From: Malikia sp041190985
Lineage (GTDB): Bacteria > Pseudomonadota > Gammaproteobacteria > Burkholderiales > Burkholderiaceae_C
DNA: 25,340 nt
NCBI GenBank assembly: GCA_041190985.1
Contig: JBEEPT010000009.1
Span: forward strand, 1-25,340
Direction of reading: 5' to 3'
Shown here: piece by piece, positions 14,738 to 21,818 of the stretch
Layout of the letters: the number at the start of each line of letters is the position of its first letter
Numbering within the stretch: the stretch's first letter is position 1
Notes under the pieces: model-generated
What the model saw: the letters and a program-made list of their open reading frames with translations, nothing else
Databases searched by the model: none
Told to the model about the DNA's origin: nothing
Program-made: the position numbers and the translations under genes

Positions 14738-14760
14738 AATTCGATAAACATCGACGAATT
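14738..14760. promoter_or_regulatory. LysR-type dyad AATTCG-N11-CGAATT
   Basis: AATTCG (14738-14743) and CGAATT (14755-14760) form a perfect 6-bp dyad around 11 bases, the geometry of the T-N11-A box of LysR-type regulators. It lies between the two divergent sulfur operons, about 20 bases before box C. A CysB-type or other LysR protein is the likely ligand. Confidence 0.45.
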
Positions 14761-14777
14761 TCGGTATCAGATTTAAT

Positions 14778-14800
14778 TCCTTATTGTTTTTGTTAGCTCC
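14778..14800 (+). promoter_or_regulatory. Sulfur-promoter box C upstream of the SsuA-like gene
   Basis: GTTTTTGTTAGCTCC (14786-14800) matches the second half of box B at 13 of 15 positions, but the GCAACT half is not conserved. A TTATTG (14781) and TAGAGT (14804) pair with 17-bp spacing could be a weak sigma-70 promoter. Confidence 0.5.
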
Positions 14801-14844
14801 GGATAGAGTGATTGGGTCATTGAAATTCATTCATCCGGAGTAAC
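14792..14844 (+). promoter_or_regulatory. Leader inverted repeat covering the SsuA-like ribosome site
   Basis: CTCCGGAT (14797-14804) pairs perfectly with ATCCGGAG (14833-14840). After one bulged base, GTTA (14792-14795) pairs with TAAC (14841-14844), giving 12 pairs. The right arm contains the GGAG Shine-Dalgarno, and the left arm is the end of box C. Confidence 0.5.
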
Positions 14845-14847
14845 ACA

Positions 14848-15924
14848 ATGAGAAACTGGAAACGCCTGCTGGCTGCTGCACTGTCCCTGAGCCTGCTGCC
14901 ACTGGCCCCCGTGCAGGCGCAGGCTCCTGAGCCGCTCAAGACCATTCGCATAGGCGTGGCGACCGGCGGCGTCGGCAGCAACCCGATCCGCCATGGCGGC
15001 ACCACGGCCGCGCTGGCCTATACCGATGGCGTGCTGGAGGAGGAATTCAGGAAGGACGGCGTCAAGGTGGAGTGGGCCTTCTTCAAGGGCGCCGGCCCGG
15101 CCGTGAACGAGGCGCTGGTGAACCGGCAGCTCGACTTCGCCTGGCAGGGCGACCTGCCGTCCATCGTGCACCGCGCCAACGGCGTCAAGACCCGCATCCT
15201 CCTGGGCAGCGGCGTGCGCACCGGCCTCTACCTCGGCGTGCCGCCGGACTCCGACATCAAGGGCCTGGAGGACCTCCGGGGCAAGCGGGTCGCCCTGTTC
15301 AAGGGCACCAACCTGCACCTGGCCGCGGTGCGCGCGCTGGCCGACAAGGGCATCAGGGAGCGCGACGTCAAGTTCGTCAACCTGGACCTGCCGTCGGGGC
15401 GTGCCGCGCTGCTCAGCCGCGATGTCGACGCGGTGTTCGACTACGTGGGCCTGTTCGACCTGCGCGACAAGGGACAGGCCAAGGTGGTCTGGTCGGCGGC
15501 GCAGGATTCCTACAAGTACACGCGCCAGACCGCGCTGCTCGTGACGGACGACTTCGCGCGCCAGCATCCCAGCGCGGTGCAGCGCGTCGTGTCCGCCATC
15601 GTCAAGGTCGCGCACAGGTATTCCGACGAGGGCCGGCGCGCCGAGCTGTTCGAGAAATGGGGCAAGACCGAGTACCCGGACAGGGTCTGGCGCGAGGACT
15701 TCATCGGCCAGCCGCTGCGCGTGCGCCAGTCGCCGCTGCTCGACCCCTTCCTGATCGAACGCTACCGCGATTCGGCGCGCGAGGCCGCTGAGCTCAAGCT
15801 GATCCGCAGCGCGCCCGAGATCGACAGCTGGTTCGACCGCAGCTTCCTGAACGCCGCGCTCAAGGAACTCCGGCTCGAGCACTACTGGCCCAGCTACAAG
15901 GCGGACGGGACGCTCGGCCGTTGA
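14848..15924 (+). CDS. SsuA-like aliphatic sulfonate/sulfate-ester binding protein (first)
   Basis: The 358-residue protein has a Sec signal peptide (MRNWKRLLAAALSLSLLPLA, ending about VQAQA). Its mature part follows the SsuA/NMT1 periplasmic-binding pattern: IRIGVATGGVGSNPIRHGGT, then LEEEFRKDGVKVEWAFFKGAGPAVNEALVNRQLDFAWQGDLPSIV, then DLRGKRVALFKGTNLHLAAVRAL. Members bind sulfonates, sulfate esters, taurine or nitrilotriacetate-like anions, and the ligand cannot be set from sequence. It is separated from its permease genes by a 143-base region with its own dyad, whereas a second SsuA-like protein (18592-19689) is encoded after the ATPase, so one importer may serve two receptors. Confidence 0.9.
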   Translation: MRNWKRLLAAALSLSLLPLAPVQAQAPEPLKTIRIGVATGGVGSNPIRHGGTTAALAYTDGVLEEEFRKDGVKVEWAFFKGAGPAVNEALVNRQLDFAWQGDLPSIVHRANGVKTRILLGSGVRTGLYLGVPPDSDIKGLEDLRGKRVALFKGTNLHLAAVRALADKGIRERDVKFVNLDLPSGRAALLSRDVDAVFDYVGLFDLRDKGQAKVVWSAAQDSYKYTRQTALLVTDDFARQHPSAVQRVVSAIVKVAHRYSDEGRRAELFEKWGKTEYPDRVWREDFIGQPLRVRQSPLLDPFLIERYRDSAREAAELKLIRSAPEIDSWFDRSFLNAALKELRLEHYWPSYKADGTLGR

Positions 15925-15938
15925 GTTCGCGCTTGATC

Positions 15939-15993
15939 GATTTCCGCATGAGCAAATGAGGAAAACAAATTAGGCGGTTCATATGCGGAAATC
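15939..15993. promoter_or_regulatory. Strong inverted repeat upstream of the permease operon
   Basis: GATTTCCGCAT (15939-15949) and ATGCGGAAATC (15983-15993) are perfectly complementary over 11 bp with a 33-base spacer. A second overlapping dyad joins ATGAGGAA (15956-15963) to TTCCTCAT (16031-16038). GTTTTTCC (15997-16004) resembles the start of boxes A-C. The 143-base gap is AT-rich and likely holds a separate promoter. Confidence 0.5.
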
Positions 15994-16067
15994 TTCGTTT
16001 TTCCTATGAGGCGCAGCCATTAAATTTGGATTCCTCATGAATAGCCGTGCCGTTAGAGAGAAGTGAC

Positions 16068-16907
16068 ATGAATCCAGATTCCGGAACCGTCGCTGCCGCA
16101 TTGCAGCCGCCGCCCCAGTCCCTTGCAGGAACCAGCCGCAGCTGGTCCGGCCTGCACTGGGGCTGGCTGTGGGCCTGGCCCTTTCCGCTGGCCTTGCTGG
16201 CGCTGTGGCAGCTGTCGGCCGTGCTCGGCTGGGTGCCCGAGCAGGTGCTGCCGCCGCCGGCCCAGGTGTTCGGCACCTTCGCCGACCTGGCGCGCAGCGG
16301 CGAGCTCTGGGACCACCTGGGCATCAGCCTGGTGCGGGTGTTCTCGGGCTTCGGCATCGGGCTGGCTGCCGGGCTCGCGCTGGGCGCGGCGCTGGGCTTG
16401 TCGCCGACGCTGCGCGACTACGTCTTTCCGCTGTTCAAGGCCTTCAGCCAGGTGCCGGTGATCGGCTGGCTGCCGCTGCTGATGCTGCTGGTCGGGATCG
16501 ACGAGGCCCTGAAGTTCCTGCTGATCGCCAAGGCCACCCTGGTGCCGGTGGTGGTCAACACCTGCCAGGGCATTGCCGGCGTGCCCAACCGCTACATCGA
16601 GGTCGCGCGCGTCTTCCGCTACAGCCGCTGGCAGATGCTGACCCGGGTCGTGTTCCCGGCTGCCGTCGCGCCGATCTGGAGCGGCGTGCGCTACGGCCTG
16701 ACCCACGCCTGGCTGGCGCTGGTGGTGGTGGAGCTGCTGGCCTCGTCCGAGGGCATTGGCTTCCTGATCGTCTACGGCCGCCAGCTGTTCCAGCTCGACG
16801 TCGTGCTGGCGGCGGTGCTGGCGGTCGGCATCGTGGGCTTCGTGCTCGACCGCGTGCTGGCGCGCACCGAGGCCTGGCTGCTGCGCTGGCGCAAGCCCGC
16901 CTTCTGA
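16068..16907 (+). CDS. SsuC-like ABC permease, first of a pair
   Basis: From the ATG at 16068 (GAGAGAAG ribosome site) the product is 279 residues; a GTG at 16047 in the same frame is less likely. It has about six membrane segments (FPLALLALWQLSAVLGW, FGIGLAAGLALGAALGL, WLPLLMLLVGI and others). The binding-protein-dependent transport motif is IEVARVFRYSRWQMLTRVVFP, which contacts the ATPase. The invariant Gly of the EAA-x3-G pattern is Arg184 here. PEQVLPPPAQVFGTFADL near residue 57 is typical of SsuC/TauC/NrtB permeases. It is followed after 13 bases by a second permease gene, so the channel is probably a heterodimer. Confidence 0.9.
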   Translation: MNPDSGTVAAALQPPPQSLAGTSRSWSGLHWGWLWAWPFPLALLALWQLSAVLGWVPEQVLPPPAQVFGTFADLARSGELWDHLGISLVRVFSGFGIGLAAGLALGAALGLSPTLRDYVFPLFKAFSQVPVIGWLPLLMLLVGIDEALKFLLIAKATLVPVVVNTCQGIAGVPNRYIEVARVFRYSRWQMLTRVVFPAAVAPIWSGVRYGLTHAWLALVVVELLASSEGIGFLIVYGRQLFQLDVVLAAVLAVGIVGFVLDRVLARTEAWLLRWRKPAF

Positions 16908-16920
16908 GAGGAGAGAGACC

Positions 16921-17706
16921 ATGTCCAAACGCCATCACCCCATCCCCAAAAGCCTGCGCGGCTGGGTGCTGCCGCTGCTGATCCTGGCGCTGTGGTCGTG
17001 GGCGGTCGGCTCGGGCGCGGTGAGCTCGCCGCTGCTGGTCTCGCCGCTCGCGGTCTGGGAGCGCGGCGTGGCCCAGCTCGCCAGCGGCGAGCTCCGGGCC
17101 GCGCTGTCGGCCAGTCTGCAGCGCAATGCCTGGGGCTTCGCCTTCGGCGCCAGCGCCGGCCTGGCCTTCGGCGCGCTGCTGGGCGCCTCGCGCAGGGCCG
17201 AGCGCCTGGTCGGCCCGTCCTTCCACACGCTCAAGCAGATCTCGCTGTTCGCCTGGATCCCGATGCTGACGATGTGGTTCGGCCTCGGCGAGGCGGCCAA
17301 GATCGCCTTCGTCGCGATGGCGGCCTTCTTCCCCGTGGTGCTCAACACCTGCGAGGGCCTGCGCAGCGTGCCGCGCGAGTGGCTGGAGGTGGCGCGCGTC
17401 CACGAATTCGGCCCCTGGCAGCTGCTGCGCCGCGTGATCGCGCCGGCCGCAGCGTCCTCGGTCTTCACCGGCCTGCAGCTTGCGCTGATCTACAGCTGGC
17501 TGGCCACGCTGGGCGCGGAATACCTGCTGGCCTCGGGCCAGGGCATCGGCAACACGCTGATCGACGGCCGCGAGCATTTCCAGATGGACCTGGTGCTGTT
17601 CGGCGTGGTCGTGATCGGGCTGGTCGGCTTCGCGCTGAACTGGACCCTGGCCGCGCTCGAGCAGCGCCTGCTGTCCTGGCGCGAACGCACGGTGGCGCGC
17701 TACTGA
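16921..17706 (+). CDS. SsuC-like ABC permease, second of a pair
   Basis: The 261-residue protein has six predicted membrane helices, SPLLVSPLAVWERGVAQLASGEL near residue 36 (the SsuC-type opening), and the coupling loop LEVARVHEFGPWQLLRRVIAP. The usual Gly of the EAA motif is Glu162. AWIPMLTMWFGLGEAAKIAF and FFPVVLNTCEGLRSVP are family features. GGAGAGAGACC precedes the ATG. It differs clearly from the first permease, so the pair is not a recent tandem copy. Two separate permeases with one ATPase resembles the sulfate-ester (Ats) transporters more than the single-permease Ssu system. Confidence 0.9.
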   Translation: MSKRHHPIPKSLRGWVLPLLILALWSWAVGSGAVSSPLLVSPLAVWERGVAQLASGELRAALSASLQRNAWGFAFGASAGLAFGALLGASRRAERLVGPSFHTLKQISLFAWIPMLTMWFGLGEAAKIAFVAMAAFFPVVLNTCEGLRSVPREWLEVARVHEFGPWQLLRRVIAPAAASSVFTGLQLALIYSWLATLGAEYLLASGQGIGNTLIDGREHFQMDLVLFGVVVIGLVGFALNWTLAALEQRLLSWRERTVARY

Positions 17707-17732
17707 ACGAACCCTCTTGCGGAGAAACCCCC

Positions 17733-18563
17733 ATGGCAAGCAACACGACCCTGGCCATCCAGGGCCTGAACAAGCAGTACGAGGTCAAGGGCCAGGCCCT
17801 GCCCGTGCTGCAGGACATCAACCTCGAGATCGCCAGGGGCGAGTTCCTCAGCATCGTCGGCTCCAGCGGCTGCGGCAAGTCCACGCTGCTGCGCCTGATC
17901 GTCGGCCTGGAGGACGAATACCAGGGCGAGATCCTGCTCGACGGCCGGCGCATCGCCGGTACCAGCCTGAACCGCGGCATCGTGTTCCAAGAGCACCGGC
18001 TGTTTCCCTGGCTGACGGTCGAGAAGAACGTCGCGTTCGGGCTGCTGAATTCGGGCCTGAGCCAGGCGCAGCAACGCGACACGGTGCGCGAACACATCGC
18101 GCTGGTCGGACTGCAGGGCTTCGAGGACGCCTATCCGCACCAGCTCTCGGGTGGCATGTCGCAGCGCGTGGCGATCGCGCGCGCGCTGGCCAACCGGCCC
18201 GAGATCCTGGTGCTCGACGAGCCCTTCGGCGCGCTCGACGCGCTCACGCGCAGCCACCTGCAGCAGGAGCTGCGCCGCATCTGGCAACAGGAGGGCATCA
18301 CCATGATCCTGGTGACGCACGACGTCGAGGAGGCGGTCTACCTGGGCGACCGCGTGGTCGTGATGGAGCCGCGCCCGGGCCGCATCCGCCGCATCGTGCC
18401 GGTCGGGCTGGCGCACCCGCGCGATCGCCAGTCGCACGCCTTCAACGCCATCAAGGAAGACGTGCTGGGCGAATTCGGCGGCCACGGCGCCGAGCTGCTG
18501 GAGCCCTCGCGCACCCTGGCCGAGCCCGCGTTCGAGTTCAAGCCCTGGCAGTTCGCCATCTGA
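17733..18563 (+). CDS. ssuB: SsuB/AtsC-like ABC transporter ATPase
   Basis: The start at 17733 has a GGAGAAAC ribosome site; the frame is open upstream but only through the permease gene in another frame. The 276-residue protein has a complete nucleotide-binding domain: Walker A GSSGCGKST (43-51), Q-loop Gln86, signature LSGGMSQRVAIARAL (138-152), Walker B ILVLDEPFGALD (158-169) and H-loop His196. MEPRPGRIRRIVPVGLAHPRDR after it is typical of the NitT/TauT/SsuB group. It should power the two permeases encoded just upstream. The substrate class is sulfonate or sulfate ester by context. Confidence 0.92.
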   Translation: MASNTTLAIQGLNKQYEVKGQALPVLQDINLEIARGEFLSIVGSSGCGKSTLLRLIVGLEDEYQGEILLDGRRIAGTSLNRGIVFQEHRLFPWLTVEKNVAFGLLNSGLSQAQQRDTVREHIALVGLQGFEDAYPHQLSGGMSQRVAIARALANRPEILVLDEPFGALDALTRSHLQQELRRIWQQEGITMILVTHDVEEAVYLGDRVVVMEPRPGRIRRIVPVGLAHPRDRQSHAFNAIKEDVLGEFGGHGAELLEPSRTLAEPAFEFKPWQFAI

Positions 18564-18591
18564 AGCACCCCATTCACGAAAGAGAGACCTC

Positions 18592-19689
18592 ATGAACCCG
18601 CACAACGACAACCGCATCCACATTCCGCGCCGCCAGGTCCTGCTGGGCCTGGGGCTGGCCGGCCTGGGCCTGGCCGCGCCCGCGATCGTGCGCGCGCAAT
18701 CCGCCAAGGTCATCCGCCTGGGGGCGCCCGACTTCGGCATCGGCGGCAAGTCCTCCGCCGGCGGCGCGCTGTTCACGATCGTGCAGCAGAACAAGTGGCT
18801 GGAAGAGGAATTCGCCAAGGACGGCGTCAAGATCGAGTGGCATTTCTTCCGCGGCGCCGGCCCGGCCGTGGCCGAGGCGCTGTCGGCCAGGCAACTCGAC
18901 ATCGTCTCGCTCGGCGACCTGGCTTCGGTGTTGCACAAGTCGCGCGGCCTGCCGACCCGCTTCCTGGTGCCGGGCGGTCGCGACACCAACACTTACCTCG
19001 CGACGGCGCCGGGCTCGGCGATCAAGTCCGTGGCCGACCTCAAGGGCAGGAAGGTCGCCGTGCTCAAGGGCACGGCCTACCAGCGCCCCTTCGACAATCT
19101 GCTCGCCAGCGCCGGCCTGAGCGAGAAGGATGTCAAGGTCATCAACATGGACTGGCCCAGCTCCAAGGCGGCCGTCGTCGCGGGCCAGATCGACGCGACC
19201 TTCGGCGGCTCGGACCTGTTCCTGCTGAAGGACAAGGGCGTCGACATCCCGCTCAGCACCCGGGGCCGCGGGCCCGGCTTCACGATCTCGTCCGGCATCC
19301 TGGGCACCGAGGACTTCATCCAGGGCAACCCGCAGTGGACGCAGCGCCTGGTCAGGCAGTTCGTGCGCGCCGCGCACTGGGCCTCGCAGGACTCCAACCG
19401 CGAGGCGCTGGTCAAGCTCTACGCCGAGCACAGCGGCAGCCCCGAGATCGTCTACCGCGCCGACCTGGAGGGCGAGAACCTGGCCGCGCGCTACTCGCCG
19501 CTGATCGACGAGGACTTCGTCGCCAACTACCAGGGCGTGCTCGACGACGGCTTCAAGCTCGGTCTGCTGCGCCAGGGCTTCGACGTCCAGGGCTGGTTCG
19601 AGCCGAAGTTCGTGCAGCAGGCGCTCAAGGACCTCAAGCTCGAGAAGCAGTGGAAGGCGCGCGACGCCCAGGGCAAGGTCAAGGCCTGA
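18592..19689 (+). CDS. SsuA-like binding protein (second), twin-arginine signal
   Basis: The 365-residue product is a paralogue of the first SsuA-like protein: LEEEFAKDGVKIEWHFFRGAGPAVAEALSARQLDIVSLGDLASV aligns closely, as does DLKGRKVAVLKGTAYQRPFDNLL. Its leader differs: IPRRQVLLGLGLAG has a twin-arginine pattern ahead of a hydrophobic stretch, ending at about IVRAQ (residue 36), so export by Tat is likely, whereas the first copy has a Sec leader. Its ATG follows an AGAGAGA ribosome site 28 bases after the ATPase gene, and the sulfatase gene starts 17 bases after its stop. Encoded next to a sulfatase, it may bind sulfate esters. Confidence 0.9.
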   Translation: MNPHNDNRIHIPRRQVLLGLGLAGLGLAAPAIVRAQSAKVIRLGAPDFGIGGKSSAGGALFTIVQQNKWLEEEFAKDGVKIEWHFFRGAGPAVAEALSARQLDIVSLGDLASVLHKSRGLPTRFLVPGGRDTNTYLATAPGSAIKSVADLKGRKVAVLKGTAYQRPFDNLLASAGLSEKDVKVINMDWPSSKAAVVAGQIDATFGGSDLFLLKDKGVDIPLSTRGRGPGFTISSGILGTEDFIQGNPQWTQRLVRQFVRAAHWASQDSNREALVKLYAEHSGSPEIVYRADLEGENLAARYSPLIDEDFVANYQGVLDDGFKLGLLRQGFDVQGWFEPKFVQQALKDLKLEKQWKARDAQGKVKA

Positions 19690-19706
19690 GGAAGGGGAGG
19701 GCATCC

Positions 19707-21035
19707 ATGAGCCAGCGTCCCAACATCGTCTTCATCCTGGCCGACGACCTCGGCTGGGCTGACCTCAGCGTCTACGGCCAGACCGGCTACCAGACCCCGC
19801 ACCTCGACGCGCTGGCGGCGCAGGGCGTGCGCTTCACCCAGGCCTATTCGAACTCGGCGGTCTGTTCGGCGACGCGCTTCGCGCTGATCACCGGGCGCTA
19901 CCAGTACCGGCTGCGCGGCGGCCTGGAGGAGCCGCTGGTGCGCGCGGCGCATCGTCACGGCCTGCCGCCCGGACACCCGACGCTTCCCTCGCTGCTGCGC
20001 GACGCCGGCTAAGCGACCGCGCTGATCGGCAAGTGGCACCTCGGAAGCCTGCCGACCTTCGGCCCGCTCAAGAGCGGCTACCAGCGCTTCTTCGGCAACT
20101 ACGGCGGCGCGATCGACTACTTCACGCACAAGCCCGGCGTCGGCCCCCAGGTGCCGACCGACCTCTACGAGGGCGAGGTGCCGGTCGAGCGCGTGGGCTA
20201 CTACACCCAGCTGCTGGCCGACGAGGCCTCGAGCTGGATCGGGCAGCGCAGCGCGGACCAGCCCTTCCTGCTGTCGCTGCACTTCACCGCGCCGCACTGG
20301 CCCTGGGTCGGTCCCGAGGACGAGGCGGTCTCGCGCAGCCTGAGCGACATCTTCCACTACGACGGTGGCAACCTCGAGGTCTATTCGCGCATGGTGCGCT
20401 CGCTCGACTCGGCGGTCGGCCAGGTGCTCCAGACGCTCGACGAGCAGGGCCTGGGCGAGAACACCATCGTCGTCTTCAGCAGCGACAACGGCGGCGAGCG
20501 CTTCGCCAAGACCTGGCCCTTCACCGGCCAGAAGACCGAGCTGCTCGAGGGCGGCATCCGCGTGCCGACCCTGCTGCGCTGGCCGGCGCGCCTGCGGCCC
20601 CAGGTCTGCGAGCAGGTCACGGCCACGATGGACTGGCTGCCCACGCTGCTGGCCGCCGCCGGCGTCGCGCACCATCCGGACTACCCGCCCGACGGCGAGA
20701 ACATCCTGCCGGTGCTCGAAGGCCGCGCGCCGGTGCATCCGCGCAAGCTGTTCTGGCGTTACAAGGCGCAGGCCCAGCGCGCGGTGCGCGACGGCGACTG
20801 GAAGTACCTCAAGATCAACGACAACGAGTTCCTGTTCGACGTCGCGCTCGACACGCTCGAGCGTGCCAACCTCAAGGACAGGCACCCGGAGGTGTTCGCC
20901 CGCCTGCGCGACGAGTGGCAGGAGTGGAGCGAGGCTTTCCACCCGATCACGGACGAGGTCATGACCCATGGCGTGACGCCCGACGTGCAGGCCGACCGCT
21001 ATGCGCCCGAGCGCGCGACGCGCGAGCGCCATTGA
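19707..21035 (+). pseudogene. Arylsulfatase-family gene interrupted by one in-frame TAA
   Basis: From the ATG at 19707 one frame encodes a complete sulfatase of 443 codons including the final TGA, broken only at codon 102 by TAA (20010-20012). The surrounding text reads LLRDAG-stop-ATALIGKWHLG, where sulfatases have Tyr, so a single change of TAC or TAT to TAA explains it. On the first side are FILADDLGW (metal site) and AVCSATRFALITGRY with the formylglycine Cys53. On the other side are GKWHLG (Lys109, His111), SSDNGG (Asp260-Asn261) and GGIRVPTLLRWP. There is no signal peptide, so the enzyme would be cytoplasmic. Frame and codon use are otherwise intact, so the change is recent or a sequencing error. 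A GGAAGGGGAGG ribosome site precedes it. Confidence 0.88.
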
Positions 21036-21153
21036 GGCGGCGGGGAGGTCCGCTGGTTTATGCGATCAGGGCATTAGCAACTGCGGGAACATTCCTTGGA
21101 TTTCGTAGGGCAGGGGCCCAGAATCGATGCCAGTGACCTAATACAGGACTGAC

Positions 21154-21738
21154 ATGGCAGAGCTTCCCACCATCCTCATCGTGCCAGGCTGGCGCGACTC
21201 CGGCCCCGGCCACTGGCAGACGCTGTGGACCGGGCAACTGCCCCGGGTGCACCGGGTCGTGCAGGACAACTGGGTCTCGCCGACGCGCAGCGCCTGGGTT
21301 GGGCGCCTTGCCGAGACCCTGTCGGAGATCGACGGGCCGGTGGTGGTCGCGGCGCACAGCCTGGGCTGCATCGCGACCGTGCACCTGCCGCCCGAGGCGG
21401 CGTCGCGCATCGTGGGTGCGCTGCTGGTCGCGCCGGCCGACCCCGAGCGGCGCAGCGTGCTGTCCGACTTCGCCCCGGTGCCCTGTCAGTCGCTGCCCTA
21501 CCGCAGCATCGTGGTGGCCGCCAGCAACGACCCCTTCTGCCCGGTGCGGCTGTCGGGCGCCTATGCGCGCGCCTGGGGCAGCGAGTTCGTGCGCCTGCAG
21601 GATGCCGGCCACATCAACGTCGAGAGCGGCCACGGCGACTGGCCGCTGGGCCTGGCGCTGCTGCAGTCCCTCGCGGGCCTGCCATCGGCCTGGGACGCAG
21701 TGGGCAGCAGCTCCGCTCCTTATGCGATTTTCGAATAA
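21154..21738 (+). CDS. RBBP9/YdeN-type alpha/beta serine hydrolase
   Basis: The 194-residue product follows the RBBP9/YdeN family: the opening ILIVPGWRDSGPGHWQTLW, the nucleophile elbow AAHSLGC with Ser69, the acid region ASNDPFCP with Asp126, and the basic region DAGHINVESGHGDWP with His153. Members are small cytoplasmic hydrolases whose natural substrates are mostly unknown. Here the gene stands between the sulfatase and the second sbp, with its own short promoter region (21036-21153) containing AGCAACTG, a piece shared with box B. That suggests it belongs to the sulfur regulon, perhaps hydrolysing an ester or thioester of an imported sulfur compound, which is inference. Confidence 0.88.
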   Translation: MAELPTILIVPGWRDSGPGHWQTLWTGQLPRVHRVVQDNWVSPTRSAWVGRLAETLSEIDGPVVVAAHSLGCIATVHLPPEAASRIVGALLVAPADPERRSVLSDFAPVPCQSLPYRSIVVAASNDPFCPVRLSGAYARAWGSEFVRLQDAGHINVESGHGDWPLGLALLQSLAGLPSAWDAVGSSSAPYAIFE

Positions 21739-21768
21739 AAAAACAAGAATATATTAGTTTGTTGATCG

Positions 21769-21811
21769 GCTCCAAGGGTCCAGAATCCGGTGTTCCTGCC
21801 AGCACCGGAGC
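21769..21811 (+). promoter_or_regulatory. Leader hairpin upstream of the second sbp
   Basis: CCGGTG (21787-21792) pairs with CACCGG (21803-21808). In an alternative pairing GCTCC (21769-21773) pairs with GGAGC (21807-21811). Both right arms overlap the GGAG ribosome site ahead of the ATG at 21819. The region upstream (21739-21765) is very AT-rich and probably holds the promoter. Confidence 0.35.
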
Positions 21812-21818
21812 AAGATCC

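Noticed and set aside
20010..20012. Recoding of the sulfatase stop as an unusual amino acid
   Set aside because: Selenocysteine uses TGA and pyrrolysine uses TAG; this stop is TAA, and a one-base change from a Tyr codon explains it.
18795..20012. Plus-strand ORF of 405 codons joining the SsuA-like gene region to the sulfatase start
   Set aside because: Its first two-thirds are an out-of-frame reading of the SsuA-like gene; only the part from 19707 is real.
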